NCBI GenBank assembly: GCA_027627225.1
Contig: CM051024.1
Coordinates: 48,209,547-48,273,546 of the forward strand
DNA from: Congeria kusceri
Lineage: Eukaryota; Mollusca; Bivalvia; Myida; Dreissenidae
Reading direction: 5' to 3'
DNA length: 64,000 nt
Shown: piece by piece, positions 47,184-59,232 of the stretch
Position numbering within the stretch: the first letter of the stretch is position 1
How the letters are laid out: every line of letters begins with the position of its first letter
Made by a program: the position numbers and the translations under genes
Notes under the pieces: generated by a model
Databases searched by the model: none
Seen by the model: the letters and a program-made list of their open reading frames with translations, nothing else
What the model was told of the DNA's origin: nothing

Positions 47184-48744
47184 TAAATATCATAATCAGT
47201 GGTAACAGGAATCTGTTCGCGAACGCTTAGTTGTTAACACGAATGTTTTCTCGAACCTTAAGTGTTTTTCGTATGGCAGTTCTATGCCACCATATCGGAT
47301 TATAACTTTGTTCATAAGCAGAGCAAGTAAATGTCTGCAAATTCTTTTTACCACATGCTTTACCTTGTTTTCAATGTAATACACCCATTACGAATATTTT
47401 TATCTTACATATTGGCTAGACTCATCACTTATTTACATAGATCGTGATTGCAAGTACTTTTCCGTATGACTTCATAAAAATGTATGCAGTTGGTATTTCG
47501 GTTTAATTCGTTACTTTTTCGTGTTTTTCTTATATTTGATTGCATCGGTTTTATCAATGTATGTTGTTAAGGACATTTGCGAAATTAAATGCATTGTGTA
47601 TGAGAAAATGTTAACATTTTTGTCGATTTTATTCGAAACCATTTTTAAGCGCAACGTGGACATTCCCGATGTAGACAGTTTGGCTGGCAAAATATTTGAG
47701 ACAGAACCTGTAACGAAGTTAGTAAACATGGAATTTTACGCTGTTTTAGCATGTAATAAAACACATCTGACACTCGTTGTCATTTAATATAAGGTCTAAT
47801 AAAACTAGTCCAGGAAATTTGTTAGAAAGCTTGCCAAAGGCTCGTTTAGTAGCACATTTCCTGAACCCGTTTAATAAAATGTTGTATTAAGTAACAACTC
47901 GTGCCAGATCCTATGTTTAATAACTTCACAACATCTACAAAATATATTACATACTTCAATATATATACATGTAACGCATACTTATAATTAACAATATCCA
48001 AAATACAATTTTATTAATGGATGAATTCATATTGGCCTCGTTTTTTCGGCAATGATTGCTGCGTTAGCCGAGGCCAAAGCCGCATGTCGAACTTTCATAA
48101 CGGTCTCTAAGGTAATAACTCGCACAATCTGATCCCCTTTAGCGAATATGACACGGCTGACTGAACTCGTAGCCCGTTATTATATATCTAATCACAGTTG
48201 GTCGCATAACCCCTGCTGAGTGGCTAGCGCAATTTATTGCTTTGTGGTCGATAATGTGTAAATATGTGTAAATAGCCGATTTGGAAGAGAGGTTTCTGAT
48301 TCTGATACCCTATAGAGATTAGGTATTATCCATTTTATAGGAAAATATCAAGATTTCCAGAGTTGATTTCTTAACGCGCGTTATATAGTATTTAATAAAT
48401 CTTTGCATATCGTGAAATACATATGTTATAAATTCACTGTTATAAAGTTTAAGCACTTGCATATGTAAAGTTATCGCAATTACATTAAACGTTCATACTT
48501 ATAGGACCTAGAGAGTTTTAACTAAAAAAACGATCTAATAAAAAGATCCGGATAAATATTAAAATGGACGATTATTTCATATTAAATTCAAATCGGATGT
48601 TGTTTGCATTAAAACTACACATGCAGTCACTGACAACTCTTAACTTAAAATGCAATTTCATATTTATGGATTACCGTATTCAATAATTAAGTTGTAATTA
48701 CCGAAACACAAATAAAAAAAATGTCTTGAAAGCACGTAGATTTT
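47184..48744. other. no confident gene
   Basis: Opposite-strand frames at 47511-47787 are of average composition but carry no recognised domain. A palindrome ggcctcg..cgaggcc spans about 48033-48069. The rest is AT-rich. Confidence 0.45.
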
Positions 48745-49030
48745 ACTTACTAAACAAAAATGACGTCGCTGAGGATTGCCCACACGCTGGTCATACCATC
48801 GCGTTTAAGGACCTCTGTATCGGATATCTTGTCCTGCCATTTGATATGCAGAATGCATCGCAGGCACCTCAGCTGGACGCTGTTGAGCTTCTTCTCGTGG
48901 CTCGCATAAAGGGTCCATACCTCGCTACTATAGAGGGGTGTGCTCAGCAAGAAGGCCTGGTAGACGCGCAGCTTGGTCTTCTCAGTACGATTTGGGTTTT
49001 GGCAGACCCTCTGGTTCAGTTTGACCAGAA

Positions 49031-49528
49031 CTACTGCTGCCATGGCGATGCTGCTGTTGATCTGTGTGTCGTTGGAGAGCGAACTGGTGATGGTGGACCG
49101 AGGTAGGTGAAAATCTCCAGGTTGTACCCATCAATGGTGATGGCTGGAGGGCAGTCTGTGTCCATGGTGTTGGTCTTCTTCAGACTGATGGTCAATCCAA
49201 ACTCCTTGCAGGCGTGTGGGAGACGACTGACAAGCTGCTGCAGGCCGTCTGCCGTGTGGGACGTCAAGTCTGGGTCGTCGGCCAAGAGCATCTCACGGAT
49301 GAATACCTCTGTGACTTTAGTCTTGGTTTGGAGACGAGCGAGGTTGAACATATTGCCGTCAGCACTGGTGTTGATGTAGACTCCCTCCATGCAGTTCCTG
49401 AAGGCGTACTGGAAGAGCATGGAGCGGAAGATGCCGAAGAGCGTCGGCGCATGAAAGCTTTGTTTAATACCACTGCTGACTGGGAAGGCCTCTAATGTTG
49501 CGCCGTTGAAGACGACTATGCTGTGCAT
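49031..49528 (-). pseudogene. RT palm part of the decayed LINE
   Basis: It contains SSGIKQSFHAPTLFGIF, NLARLQTKTKVTEVFIREML and LADDPDL, in which the catalytic YADD/FADD motif is retained as LADD. A thumb segment follows. The frame breaks near 49110, before the C-terminal piece at 48750-49043. Confidence 0.8.
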
Positions 49529-49753
49529 GTTCTAGTGGAAAGACGTGATGATGGCAAGCAGTCGTGGGGGCTGCCGATCTTCTGAAGCAGCCTGAAGAGC
49601 CCGATTTGTCAGATCGATAAAGGCGATGTAGAGGGTCATCTGCTGCGCTCGACACTTCTCTTGCAGCTGTTGTAGTGAGAAGATCATATCTACAGTTGAC
49701 CGGCCGGCTCTGAAGCAACACTAAGACTCTGGATATACGCGGGAGGCTAGGAT

Positions 49754-50362
49754 CTACAGTCGCGGCAGGGCGTCGCGGACGTAGGCCTTGACTACGATAC
49801 TGAGGAGAGATATGCCCCTGTAGTTGTGGCAACCGCTACGGTCTCCTTTGTTCTTATACATAGTGACGATGTTCGCGTCACGCATGTCTTGGGGAATGTG
49901 GCCCTGTCCCAAGCAGAGGCAGAGGCGTTCATACAGAGGCTGAAGCAGCGCAGGTTTCCAGTTCTTCAAGGCTTTTGAAGGGATGCCGTCACTCTCAGGG
50001 GCCTTCCCGCAAGCGATGGCTTTTCTGAGCTCTTCCAATATAAGTGGGGTATCTAGTTTCTCCATAACAGGCAGGTCTGGGATAGAGTATAGTGCAGTGT
50101 CTGTGATGATATTGCGGATTGCGTACAGCTTAAGGTAGTGCTCGACCAAGCGCTGCAGCTGCCTTCCCTGATTGGTGATGACACTTCGACCGTCGTAGAC
50201 CTTAAAGGGGCTGTCTTGAAGCTTTTGGGACCGGTCGTGTTCTTGATTTACTGTACAGGCCTCGAGCATCCACGGTGCCTTTATTCTGCTGTTGAGGGTA
50301 CTGAAGAGCTGTTGCGTCCTCTCAGTTGCTAGCCACGAGAGGGTCCGGGTGGCAGTCAGCAC
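49754..50362 (-). pseudogene. RT N-terminal part of the decayed LINE
   Basis: The longest intact frame of the element (202 codons). It covers the region before the fingers domain and the KGDRS..NYRGISLL motif. A frameshift follows at about 49770, where the next frame (49464-49832) continues only briefly. Confidence 0.8.
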
Positions 50363-51179
50363 TGTGGTAACTACTTGTGAGGAGGACTGTGTTGGTCACG
50401 CATAACCCAGCAGCAGACGCTGTCCGTTTTCGTTGATCTTGCCCCTTTAAGTGAGGACTAAGACAGGTGGGCCAGGCCTCGTGGTCAGCTCCCACCCTAG
50501 CGTTGAAGTCTGCAAGCATTTAGATTGCATCAGTGCTGGAGATTCTGAATATTGCTTTATCTATGGCCTCGCAGAACAGGTCCTTCCCCTCGGGGATGCA
50601 GCCTAGGGTTAGCGCGTATACGCTGAGAGGCGGAGAGCAAGGATCCTCTTTGTGCCTGACGACGGGGGCTCAATGAAAGTTACTATCGTATTCTTTGCAG
50701 CAAAGCCAACGCCGTGCTGCCTTGGTTCGTCCGATGACTTACCATGCCAAAACAAGGTGTAGTTGGCTTCTCTGATAGTGCCACTGTCAGCTAGATGAAT
50801 CGCCTGTAGGCAGGCAATCTACGTTCAGCCTGCAGAGTTCCCTGTCGATGATGGCAGTTCTACGTGCGTCATCAATTTGCTGCAGGTCAGCAGTAAGTCC
50901 GGGGTACATGGTCCTGACGTTCCAGATACAAAATTGAATAGCTGGAGTCTTCTTTCTTGTTTAAGTCTTGCCTGGTGCAAAGTTTGTGGCCCACTTGTCG
51001 AGATGAATCTTTAAGCTCCACGCAACCAGTGGAGCAGGCAGGCAACGGCGGGACAGCACCTTATTGGCTGAAGGCTGCTCAGCTTGAGGCGGGCGGTAGC
51101 TGCCCAGTAAGATACAATGACCACTCCGAACGTGAAGTGACCCCTGTCACTTGTTTCCTACGCCGATTGGATGAGCTAC

Positions 51180-52215
51180 ATATGAAGTTTCATTAAAATA
51201 TCTCAATGTCTTCTCAAACGATTAACGGAAACTGTTTGTCTATTTTTAGTAACGGTGACTTCGACCTTGACTCCACCAACCACTACAACCCTATATGCAA
51301 TCCCAAGCGAGGTCTCGATATAAGGTATCTATGTATGAAGTTTCATTTAAATATCTCAATGTGTTCTCAAGTTTTTGAGCGGAAATAGTTTTTCTATTTT
51401 TAGTCACGGTGACCTTGACATTGACCCCACCACGACATATGCAATCCCAAGCGAGGTCTCGATATAATGTATTTATGTAGTAGGTTTCATTAAAATATCT
51501 CAATGCGTTCTCAAGATATTGAGCGAAAACCGTTTTTCTATTTTTAGTAATAGTGACCTTGACCCCACCCAAGCTAGGTCTTGATATAACGTATTTATGT
51601 ATTAAGTTTCAATAAATATCTAAATGTGTTCTCAAGTTATTGAGCGGAAACCATATTTTTCTAATTTTAGTAAGGCTGTCCTTGACCCCACCATCCTCAT
51701 CTGCAAGCCCAAGCGAGGTCTCGATATAAGGTATCTATGTATTGCGTTGCATTACAATAGCTCAATGCCTTCTCAAGTTATTGAGCTAAAACTGTTTTTC
51801 ATTTTTTAGTAACAGCGACCTTGACATTGACCCCTCCCTACTCATATGAAGTTTCATTACAATAGCTCAATCCGTTCTCGAATTATTGAGCCAAAATCTA
51901 TTTTGTTTTATTTTTAGTAACAGCGACCTTGACTTTGACCCCACCCACTACATATGCAATCCCAAGCGAGGTCTCAATATAAGGTATCTATGCATTAAGT
52001 TTTGTTAAAATATCTCTATGTATTCTTAAGTTATTAAGCGGAAACCGTTTTTCTATTTTAAGTAACAGCGACCTTGACCTTGACCCACCAACCCTATATG
52101 CAATCCCAAGCGAGGTGTCGCTATACGGTATGTATGTATGTGTGAAGTTTCATTGAAATATCTAAATCCGTTCTCGAGTCAGAGAGCGGAAACGAAAAGT
52201 GCTTCGCCCGTCTGC
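51180..52215. repeat. satellite A, second array
   Basis: Six to seven units of about 150 bp with the same landmarks as 1-425 (atgcaatcccaagcgaggtc, tctatgtat.aagtttcatt, ttctatttttagtaacagtg, gaccttgac). It ends with agcggaaacgaaaagtgctt and a cgcccg-rich stretch. It starts immediately after the 5' side of the decayed LINE. Confidence 0.92.
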
Positions 52216-52879
52216 CCGTCCGCCCGTCCATCCGCCCGCCCGACGAACGACATACGCCAATCTAATAACCGAAATTTTTCTTCAGAAACTTCAGTTAAAA
52301 ATGCAATAAAACCTATTGTGAACATAAGAATCCAAAACAATTGGTAAAATCATAATTGCAAGCAATTAACGCAATTAAACGCAATAAGCATAAATATTCC
52401 ATACACTCCTCCCTCCTCCACAAGAAAGGGGGCATATCGTCCAATTTATACTTCTATCACACGAAATAAACCGCAACATAATTGTAAACAATAACTTAAT
52501 ACTCTATCGAATAGAATGTGACAAACGAAAGCGAATGGACTTGATTTATTTGGAAAGAAAAGACATGAAAGAACAATGTGTTATATCGATGAACATATTC
52601 ATCGCGTTCTTTGTTTTTTATTGATCTGCAAACTGTTGATTTGCATTGCCATACATATTACCGAAACCACACCGAGAACTAATAAAGGTGTGTTTATTCA
52701 ATAGTAGTAATTTCTATCCATAAGCATCTTTGCCAAAAGTTGGATTCGTTACCTATTAATATGCAAATCACATGTTAACTGACATGTGAGTTATATCGGT
52801 CTATAATTGCCACCAATATTTCAAATTGCATACAAAACCTACCTTAAAAATTATATATGTTGCATACCATATTTTGGCG
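52216..52879. other. no recognisable gene
   Basis: The array end, then AT-rich DNA. No feature supported. Confidence 0.5.
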
Positions 52880-53140
52880 TAGCTGTCTAATATCACTTTT
52901 TACCTAGATTTCTTGCGATAATTTTATGCAACGGGAAAACTGAATGCCAATATAATTGGGCAAATTTTCTAATTTTAGCGAATGCAAACTTACAACATTG
53001 GTTTTGTGTCTATCAAAAATCCTGTTGCATATTTTGGGGGATTAAAATTTACATAATTGTTTACATAAAGAGGTTAAAATAAAATTATAAACATGTCATC
53101 AACATACACTCTAGAACTGAACATAATTGTGTGAATTTTA
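52880..53140 (-). repeat. dispersed repeat X, copy 2
   Basis: The reverse complement matches 26275-26540 along its length with small indels (aaaattagaaaatttgccca, taaacaattatgtaaatttt). Confidence 0.85.
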
Positions 53141-53306
53141 CTCATTATATGACATATATTTTCATTACGACACCTTCCTAATGCCTTGTAGGAAAATTTA
53201 TACACTATCTACATTGCTTGAACGATATGTTGCACGCCTTCTTTTTTGAACGATAACACGTTTGAACATCTATGACAGGTTTTGTTCATTCGGTCTACGG
53301 ACCTAG

Positions 53307-53675
53307 ATGACCACATTGGATATGTGGAATGATGAAATTAAGTTTTTACACTGCTCCGAAACGAAAAGATGGCATGTGACATTTCTTCAAGAAATGGACT
53401 TAATAGTAAATATTCACATTGACGACTTTAAACATAAATTTATTACCATGGCCCCAAAGCTGAATAATTGTCAGCGGACTGGCATTGCGCATCATGATAC
53501 TCACCAACACCATCGTTTATTTTTAATATCGATGTTTGGTTATCAACGCCGCCAATGGCTCCTTTATTTAAATTTAAAAAACATGCAACCTCGAGATTAT
53601 TTACGATTATGTAATTCTTTATTTTACATTACATGCGAAATCAAGGACTTCAATACAAAAATACATGTAACATAA
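53307..53675 (+). CDS. unidentified 122-codon frame
   Basis: Opens with MTTLDMWNDEIKFLHCSETK; no low-complexity run, tandem repeat or known motif. Rich in His and aromatic residues. It could be an exon, a transposon fragment or chance. No splice sites of good quality frame it convincingly. Confidence 0.2.
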   Translation: MTTLDMWNDEIKFLHCSETKRWHVTFLQEMDLIVNIHIDDFKHKFITMAPKLNNCQRTGIAHHDTHQHHRLFLISMFGYQRRQWLLYLNLKNMQPRDYLRLCNSLFYITCEIKDFNTKIHVT

Positions 53676-53829
53676 TGGTTACTTAAGTGTTACAAAACAT
53701 TTTTAGCCAACCGCACAGATATACTAATAAATTGCAGTTAATATTACTGCCTGGTCATATATAATATACCAGATGAAACTTTGCTTCTGCCAGGCCTGGT
53801 GAATTACTTATGACCATGTGAAAACCTAA

Positions 53830-54300
53830 CTGTATCCCCCCATCGAAGAGTCGAGGTATATTGGTCTGCTAATGTCAGTATGTCCCTGTCGGTCGGTCGG
53901 TAGACCACTTTCGTTTCCGCATTATTTTCATTCCATCATGACGATGATTCATGAAAATATGTGTTGATATACTATATCGGTCAAGTTCTTTAATTAACCA
54001 AATCGCCCAGGAAGTGCGGAATTTTGGCCATTGAATTATCTAAAAATTACTATTTAGCCGTTTACAGCACTCTAAGTCCAACACTTGTCATGCGATCTTA
54101 ACCAACCTTAATGAAAATGTGTGTGGGCTCAATATCACAACCAAGTTCGATAATCAACCAATTCACCACAGGAACTGCCTAGTTAAGGCTATTAATATAT
54201 CTAAAATTTGCCTTTATTAGCAGTTGCTACTCGTTAGTGTGTAATAGTTCACACCAACATGGGCATTTAAAAGATTGCATTACACCTAGAGGAGGGTATA
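53830..54300. repeat. probable dispersed repeat
   Basis: A ctgtcggtcggtcggtagac stretch is followed by two diverged subrepeats with aaaatatgtgttg / aaaatgtgtgtgg, gttcttt / gttcgat, aattaaccaaat / aatcaaccaatt and aggaa(g/c)tgc. The layout recalls R1-R3 subrepeats, but the ends are not defined. Confidence 0.45.
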
Positions 54301-56029
54301 CCTGTTTTACAAACAACTATTGATTTCTATTTACAATATCAAAACACGTGTTTATTCATATATTTTATATGTTATGTATAAACAAACGTTAACGTTGACC
54401 TTATTGTATTTACGTTTTTGTTTAAACGAATGCAATTAAACAAAAATTGACTTAGTGTAAGGTCAATTTGTGTTTATTCATGTATTTGAAAACCATATAG
54501 ATTTGATGGATATATATATATATATTTACTTATATAGTTTGGATGTCCTAAAGTTTGAGATTTCACAAAATATCAACCAGGACAAGACACGATAAGATTC
54601 ACGGAGAAAATGTTTTAAAAATATATATAATTTTCTTAGTTTGAGTTAACGAATTACAAGAAATGATTTTCCATTTATATAACGAATAGTCCGCTAGGTG
54701 GCGTAGTCCCTTTACCTAGCTAGGTTAAATTGATTGATCGTAGTCATTCAGCATTGACAAGACTGGTTTGGAAAAGAATCATGGATTTTAAAAATATTTG
54801 ACTTTTTAGTTTGAATATATATATACGTAACTTGTTACATGCATTTATTTGTTTTAAAATAAAATTCAATTGTATAAATTGAAAGTCATTGACGAATATG
54901 TTAGGTATTACGGTGGGTACATGTACTCAGCAAATTCGCCCAATTGCTAAATACAAATAACAATTTAACTGTTTGATATATAAAAGTGTGTTTGTTATTA
55001 TTGTCAGACCAAGAGTGAGTTTTTGAGAAGATAAGTTTCACGTAATATTAACTTTTTGAAATCCGACATTATTGTTAAACAGCTGTGTAGGTCTGTGAAT
55101 AATTGTGTATATTTCTATTACCTAAAAACCGAAAATGGTCTACAATATTTATACATCACGCTCACACAAACAAACTACCCTTCTAGTGTTTATAAAGTTA
55201 CTTCATAGCTTTGTCCATTTCAGAACATGACACTTTTTAGAACACAGAACAACCAAGACAAGGCTTACTCTACCAAGGCCAAAAAAAGATGGTCGAAGTT
55301 AAACGAAAGTGTTTCCAGTTGCTGGCAAGTTCATAGCTTTAGAAAGACCTAACTTCCGGAAAACGAAAGCTAACTAAAACTACGATAAGATCCCGTCTAG
55401 ATCCTCTGCTTAATAAATAAAAATGCATGTAAAATATAAACTTAGTATAGAACGCTCATATAACTTGTAATCATAGACCATTTCACTACCATGGCGGGGT
55501 TACCGAAGTCATGTTCAAATAATAATTTGGTAAAACGTTAAGCAACTACATAAATTAAAAAAAGACAACTATGATGGTAAATAAGTGTCCAAATTTTACA
55601 CATTAAAAGTAATACCGCATCTTCTTAGAACATGTTGATTTCAAATTTATGGCGCCTTGTATATGTCAACGCTTTAATTCATACCACGTCTCCAGCGTTT
55701 GACCTATGTGAATAAGATTAACAGGATTGTTCATGAGTGTTAGGTTATGCTACTAATGTTGTGTTATGTCATTTGTCACTGCCATAAAAAACAAAATCAT
55801 TTTTAGAGGTATGACCAAAATTCGATGTTTGTTGATGACTTTTACCATATCACATGTACTCAGAGCTTGGATGGTGTATACATTCGAAGAAAAAGTGGGA
55901 CGATGAATCCACTGCTATACATTGACACAATGGGGACATAACAATGTTGCGAAGGAAAACATGTTCACTAAGTGCACTGCAGTTAGTCTTAATTTGTGTG
56001 TGTAATAACTTGGGGCCTCTTTCTCCATA
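54301..56029. other. no recognisable gene
   Basis: AT-rich, short TA runs near 54510 and 54825. Nothing supported. Confidence 0.5.
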
Positions 56030-56740
56030 TGCAAATACGGGGTTAGATAACGGTGTATCAAAATTTAATTTCTTTTGGGATGAGCTAAATGTTTCTACAT
56101 TTTTTTTTCATTGGGTAGATTGTTCCACTCATTAACAGCATACGGTACAAAGGAATTCGAATAATTTGCAGTTCGCGTTTGAATAGTTTGAAGGTTGGAA
56201 GCATTGTTTAACGAATATTGACTAGAGGCGCCTACCGTTAGGAACGAGCGATGTTAAATATTGCGGAGCATTATCTGACATCATATTGTACAAAAGGATT
56301 AATTTATGTTTGCGACGTCTTTGACCTAATGTTTCCCAACCAATTTCTCTATCAAGATCATCTCGTTCATATTGCGTGCATTTATCAAAAGTAGCATTAG
56401 GATATTCAAGAATCGGTCTAATTTTATTAGAAGTACATCATTTCAAGAGATGTTCCATCAAGCATACATTTTAATCTTCGCAACACATTGATTCGTTACC
56501 ATGTTGTAACTTTTATGTATGAAATATTCTCGTCTCATGTACAATCGTTTGATAGTTGGACATGTTTGTGTACATTTACATTTTGAATATTGATACCCTG
56601 CAAAGTAAGAGTTGGATGATGTGGCTTATTTATTTTGCGAGAAATTATAATTGATTCAAGTCGAGTTGGTTGTGTTAAGTTGTATCGCACAAGAGGCGCA
56701 GCGAGATGTTATATTGAAAGTTGCTGAATAAATGCTCTTT
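56030..56740 (-). pseudogene. LINE reverse-transcriptase C-terminal fragment
   Basis: The minus strand reads SRLESIIISRKINKPHHPTL, INIQNVNVHKHVQLSNDCT, RINVLRRLKCMLDG, then DREIGWETLGQRRRKHKLIL and YNMMSDNAPQYLTSLV, and in another frame NSFVPYAVNEWNNLP. This is the thumb-to-end region of a common invertebrate LINE protein. Stops and a frameshift near 56220 make it dead. Clade not assigned. Confidence 0.75.
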
Positions 56741-57547
56741 TGAGTGCCTTTTAATGGGAATAAACGTTAATGCTAGGTTCCCACTATCGTGCGATCCGTT
56801 ACGAACGCTACGATTTGCAACTCGTAGCTGATCATGGTATTTGTCTGAAATTTCAGACTTGGATACGATGTGATACGATGTTGTGTGCTCTGTTGCGATC
56901 TGGTCACCATATTATTTCACTGTAACATTTAACATATTAGTAAATTGTAAGAAAAAGAGTAAGGTAAACCTTCATATTTGTCAGATAGAAATTGCTTTAC
57001 ACCTGCGTAACTTACAAATAATTCAGAGAAATTATGATATACATTAACAGAAGACATGTATGATTACAATAGTTGTTTCTTTAATTAACGGTTTACAATA
57101 TTCCGAAAATTATGAATATTATATTAACCTCAAGAGAAGGCTTACAATGTTAACCAAACATGAGCTCTGTAGGATCGTATTTTTTTCAAATCATATTTTT
57201 CACATCTGTAAAAAATGAGATCTCATTATTCGCAGGTGTGAAAATTGAGAACTTATTCTTTACACATCACAATCGTATTATTCACATTATCTGTGAAGAT
57301 TGTGGTTGCGTCCAGTTTTTTACATGCAATAAAATTATAATCTTCTGTTATCCTCGCGCTCTCCTATTCTTCCCAGGTGTGTGAAAAGTATGAATTGTGA
57401 AAGAAAAGATCCCATAGAGCTCTAAAAAAAGTTTCATTTGACAAATATTGTCCTGTTGTTTACCGTTACCTGAAGTGTAAATAAGTACTTATGTATTCAA
57501 CGCCTCAGTCGTGTATATCTGAATTTGGCTTTGAGTCCGATTGCTGG
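56741..57547. other. no confident gene
   Basis: A GC-richer patch at 56772-56900 resembles the 30.7-31.1 kb block. The rest is AT-rich. The frame at 57160-57384 shows no domain. Confidence 0.45.
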
Positions 57548-58510
57548 TTAAGCGTTTGACCAAATCGCTATGTTTCTTTGAAGTGTTGCATTCTCTTTCA
57601 CGCGTTTCTCTAACAACTGTACAAGTACAGAATAGTATTGTTTTTGATACTTTATTGATTTCACCCAATTATCGATCGCTTCACCAACACATGGTACAAA
57701 ATACCAAACCGATGGACAGACTTTGTCTTGACTTGCACAATATTCGTCAAACTTTCGTAATATTGCATGTATATCAGAATATCGTGCAATGTAAACCTCT
57801 TCAATATGAATTTTAAACCGTTGTGCAACTATTTCTAGGGCCTGTGTATCAATCCCTAGCTGTCGCTTGTACATCAGCGTTTATTCCCTCAGTATGTCCA
57901 CTTCTAAACGTTCTCCGCATTGTCGTTTTGAAACTGCAGCGCACTTGGCTACATATTTGACTCGTCGCTTCGTAGTCTTAGCAGCCACAATATCTTTAGT
58001 AAAAGTGGTTGATGAGAGAACTAGCGCATCTCTCTTCAGTACGTAAGTTTTGTGTCGAAGCGTTTTCGCAAGCTAGTCAAACTCGTAAGCTTTTGTGTCA
58101 TGGTTATTTACCAAAAAAATACGTGAAATAACTATCTGGTCTAGGCTGAGTTTTCCTTGATATTTGCTAATGTGTTGAGTTTGTCCCAGGTTGTCATAGC
58201 TTTCCGTCCTCCTTTCTGTTCGCTTTCCAAATCGCTGTCAATTTTTGTCCGAATGAGCATTAGATTAGCATCGTTACATTGTGCTTGTATCTGCTTTGCA
58301 AACCAGGTATTGTATCTGGTAAAGCGACTTGAAGAAACTAGGATAATGAAATCATACTCTCGAAAGTTTACCTTCTTCAAACAGCCTTCTGAAAAGGGTG
58401 TGGGATTTAAAGAACGTTTAATTATTCGCTAGCACCTCCATCTGCATCACCAATATCTAAATGTCTTAAACTAGCCACTGTGTCGTTTGTTTATTCTGTA
58501 TCACCACCGA
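57548..58510 (-). pseudogene. IRG-like GTPase pseudogene
   Basis: In order on the minus strand there is a degenerate G1 region (about 58430-58485), where GDTE-stop-TNDTVASLR lines up with GVSGSGKSSVINALR of the intact relative, so the GKS is lost. DIGDADGGASE follows, then a deletion of roughly 30 residues covering the switch and G3. Next come LKKVNFREYDFIILVSS (58320-58380), TKIDSD (G4) near 58235, a region with two in-frame stops, and YKRQLGIDTQALEIVAQRF..CPSVWYF at 57548-57874. It lacks the 17-residue array. It is homologous to the gene at 42.1-44.5 kb, probably by an older duplication. Confidence 0.85.
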
Positions 58511-58755
58511 TGGGTCCTTTCCCTTATATTACGTTATTCAATTAGTTTAATTATACATACATCAACACTAAAATAATTTTGCTTAGGTAGGAACGATTAT
58601 GGGGGCGTGTCACGCATATAAATCAGAGCAATGTTAAATAGCGGCCCATACATTCTAATTGTATGGTAAATTATTTGGATTGAATACAATTGACAATTAT
58701 TTTGTACCACAAATTGTGCAAAACTTTTACTCATTTGTTTCATTTTGTGTGTTTA

Positions 58756-59232
58756 AAGGGACTATGTCAGCGAAAAGGGCATCAAGGGGGCAATTTCTTA
58801 ATCAAATCTGAAATTAAGATATAAATACTGGCATATAATAACGGTTAAAACTATGTATATATAATAAAAAAGAGTGTACCTATTCTGCGATAAAAATCGA
58901 TTTATAATTAGGGTCAGGTTGATTTGGCCCTTTGCCTGTTTACAATTTGACGTCAGAATTGTGCGTATTTTGTTTAACCATAATTAACACACGATTCATT
59001 ACCAAGCGCAGTTGGATAAAGCGCTCCTATGTTGTGAGATCGATGTGCACTCGGGTTGTTTTGTTTTATTTTTCAAACTTTTCTTTGCTCATTTCTTTAT
59101 ATTAAGTATCTCATAGTGTATTAAATTAGTGTTTTATTATTTAATGCAAATGACTTGGTATAGGTCATTTTTCTGTCATATATTATCATTTATAGTGCAA
59201 TAGGAAGCATTTTTTCATCGACATAGTCTCTT
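58756..59232. mobile_element. TA-flanked tRNA-like short element E2, intact
   Basis: Ends AAGGGACTATGTC and GACATAGTCTCTT are bordered by TA on both sides. Total 477 bp. It contains the same landmarks as E1 and serves as its reference: atctgaaattaagatataaa, ctggcatataata, tttgacgtcagaattgtg, ttcctattgcac (minus) and the tRNA-like block. Confidence 0.88.
59002..59056 (+). ncRNA. tRNA-like Pol III promoter block inside E2
   Basis: AAGCGCAGTTGG (A box with one change) and a degenerate B box (gagatcgatgtgcactcggg). It is weaker than in E1 and E3. Confidence 0.55.

Larger units (their letters stand above)
48745..50945 (-). mobile_element. BovB/RTE-like LINE, decayed
   Basis: Minus strand, in order: endonuclease start (NVRTMYPGLTADLQQIDDAR near 50900), SSDEPRQHGVGFA near 50720, ADFNARVGADHEAWPTC near 50500, then reverse transcriptase: SDGIPSKALKNWKPALLQPL, NKGDRSGCHNYRGISLLSIV (49810-49850), SGIKQSFHAPTLFGIF (about 49460), LADDPDLTSH (catalytic ADD kept) and HACKEFGLTISLKKTN, then a C-terminal SSEVWTLY..LRCLRCILHIKWQD segment. 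At least four frame breaks make it inactive. It is markedly more GC-rich than its surroundings. In some genomes such proteins are labelled craniofacial development protein 2-like. Confidence 0.85.
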
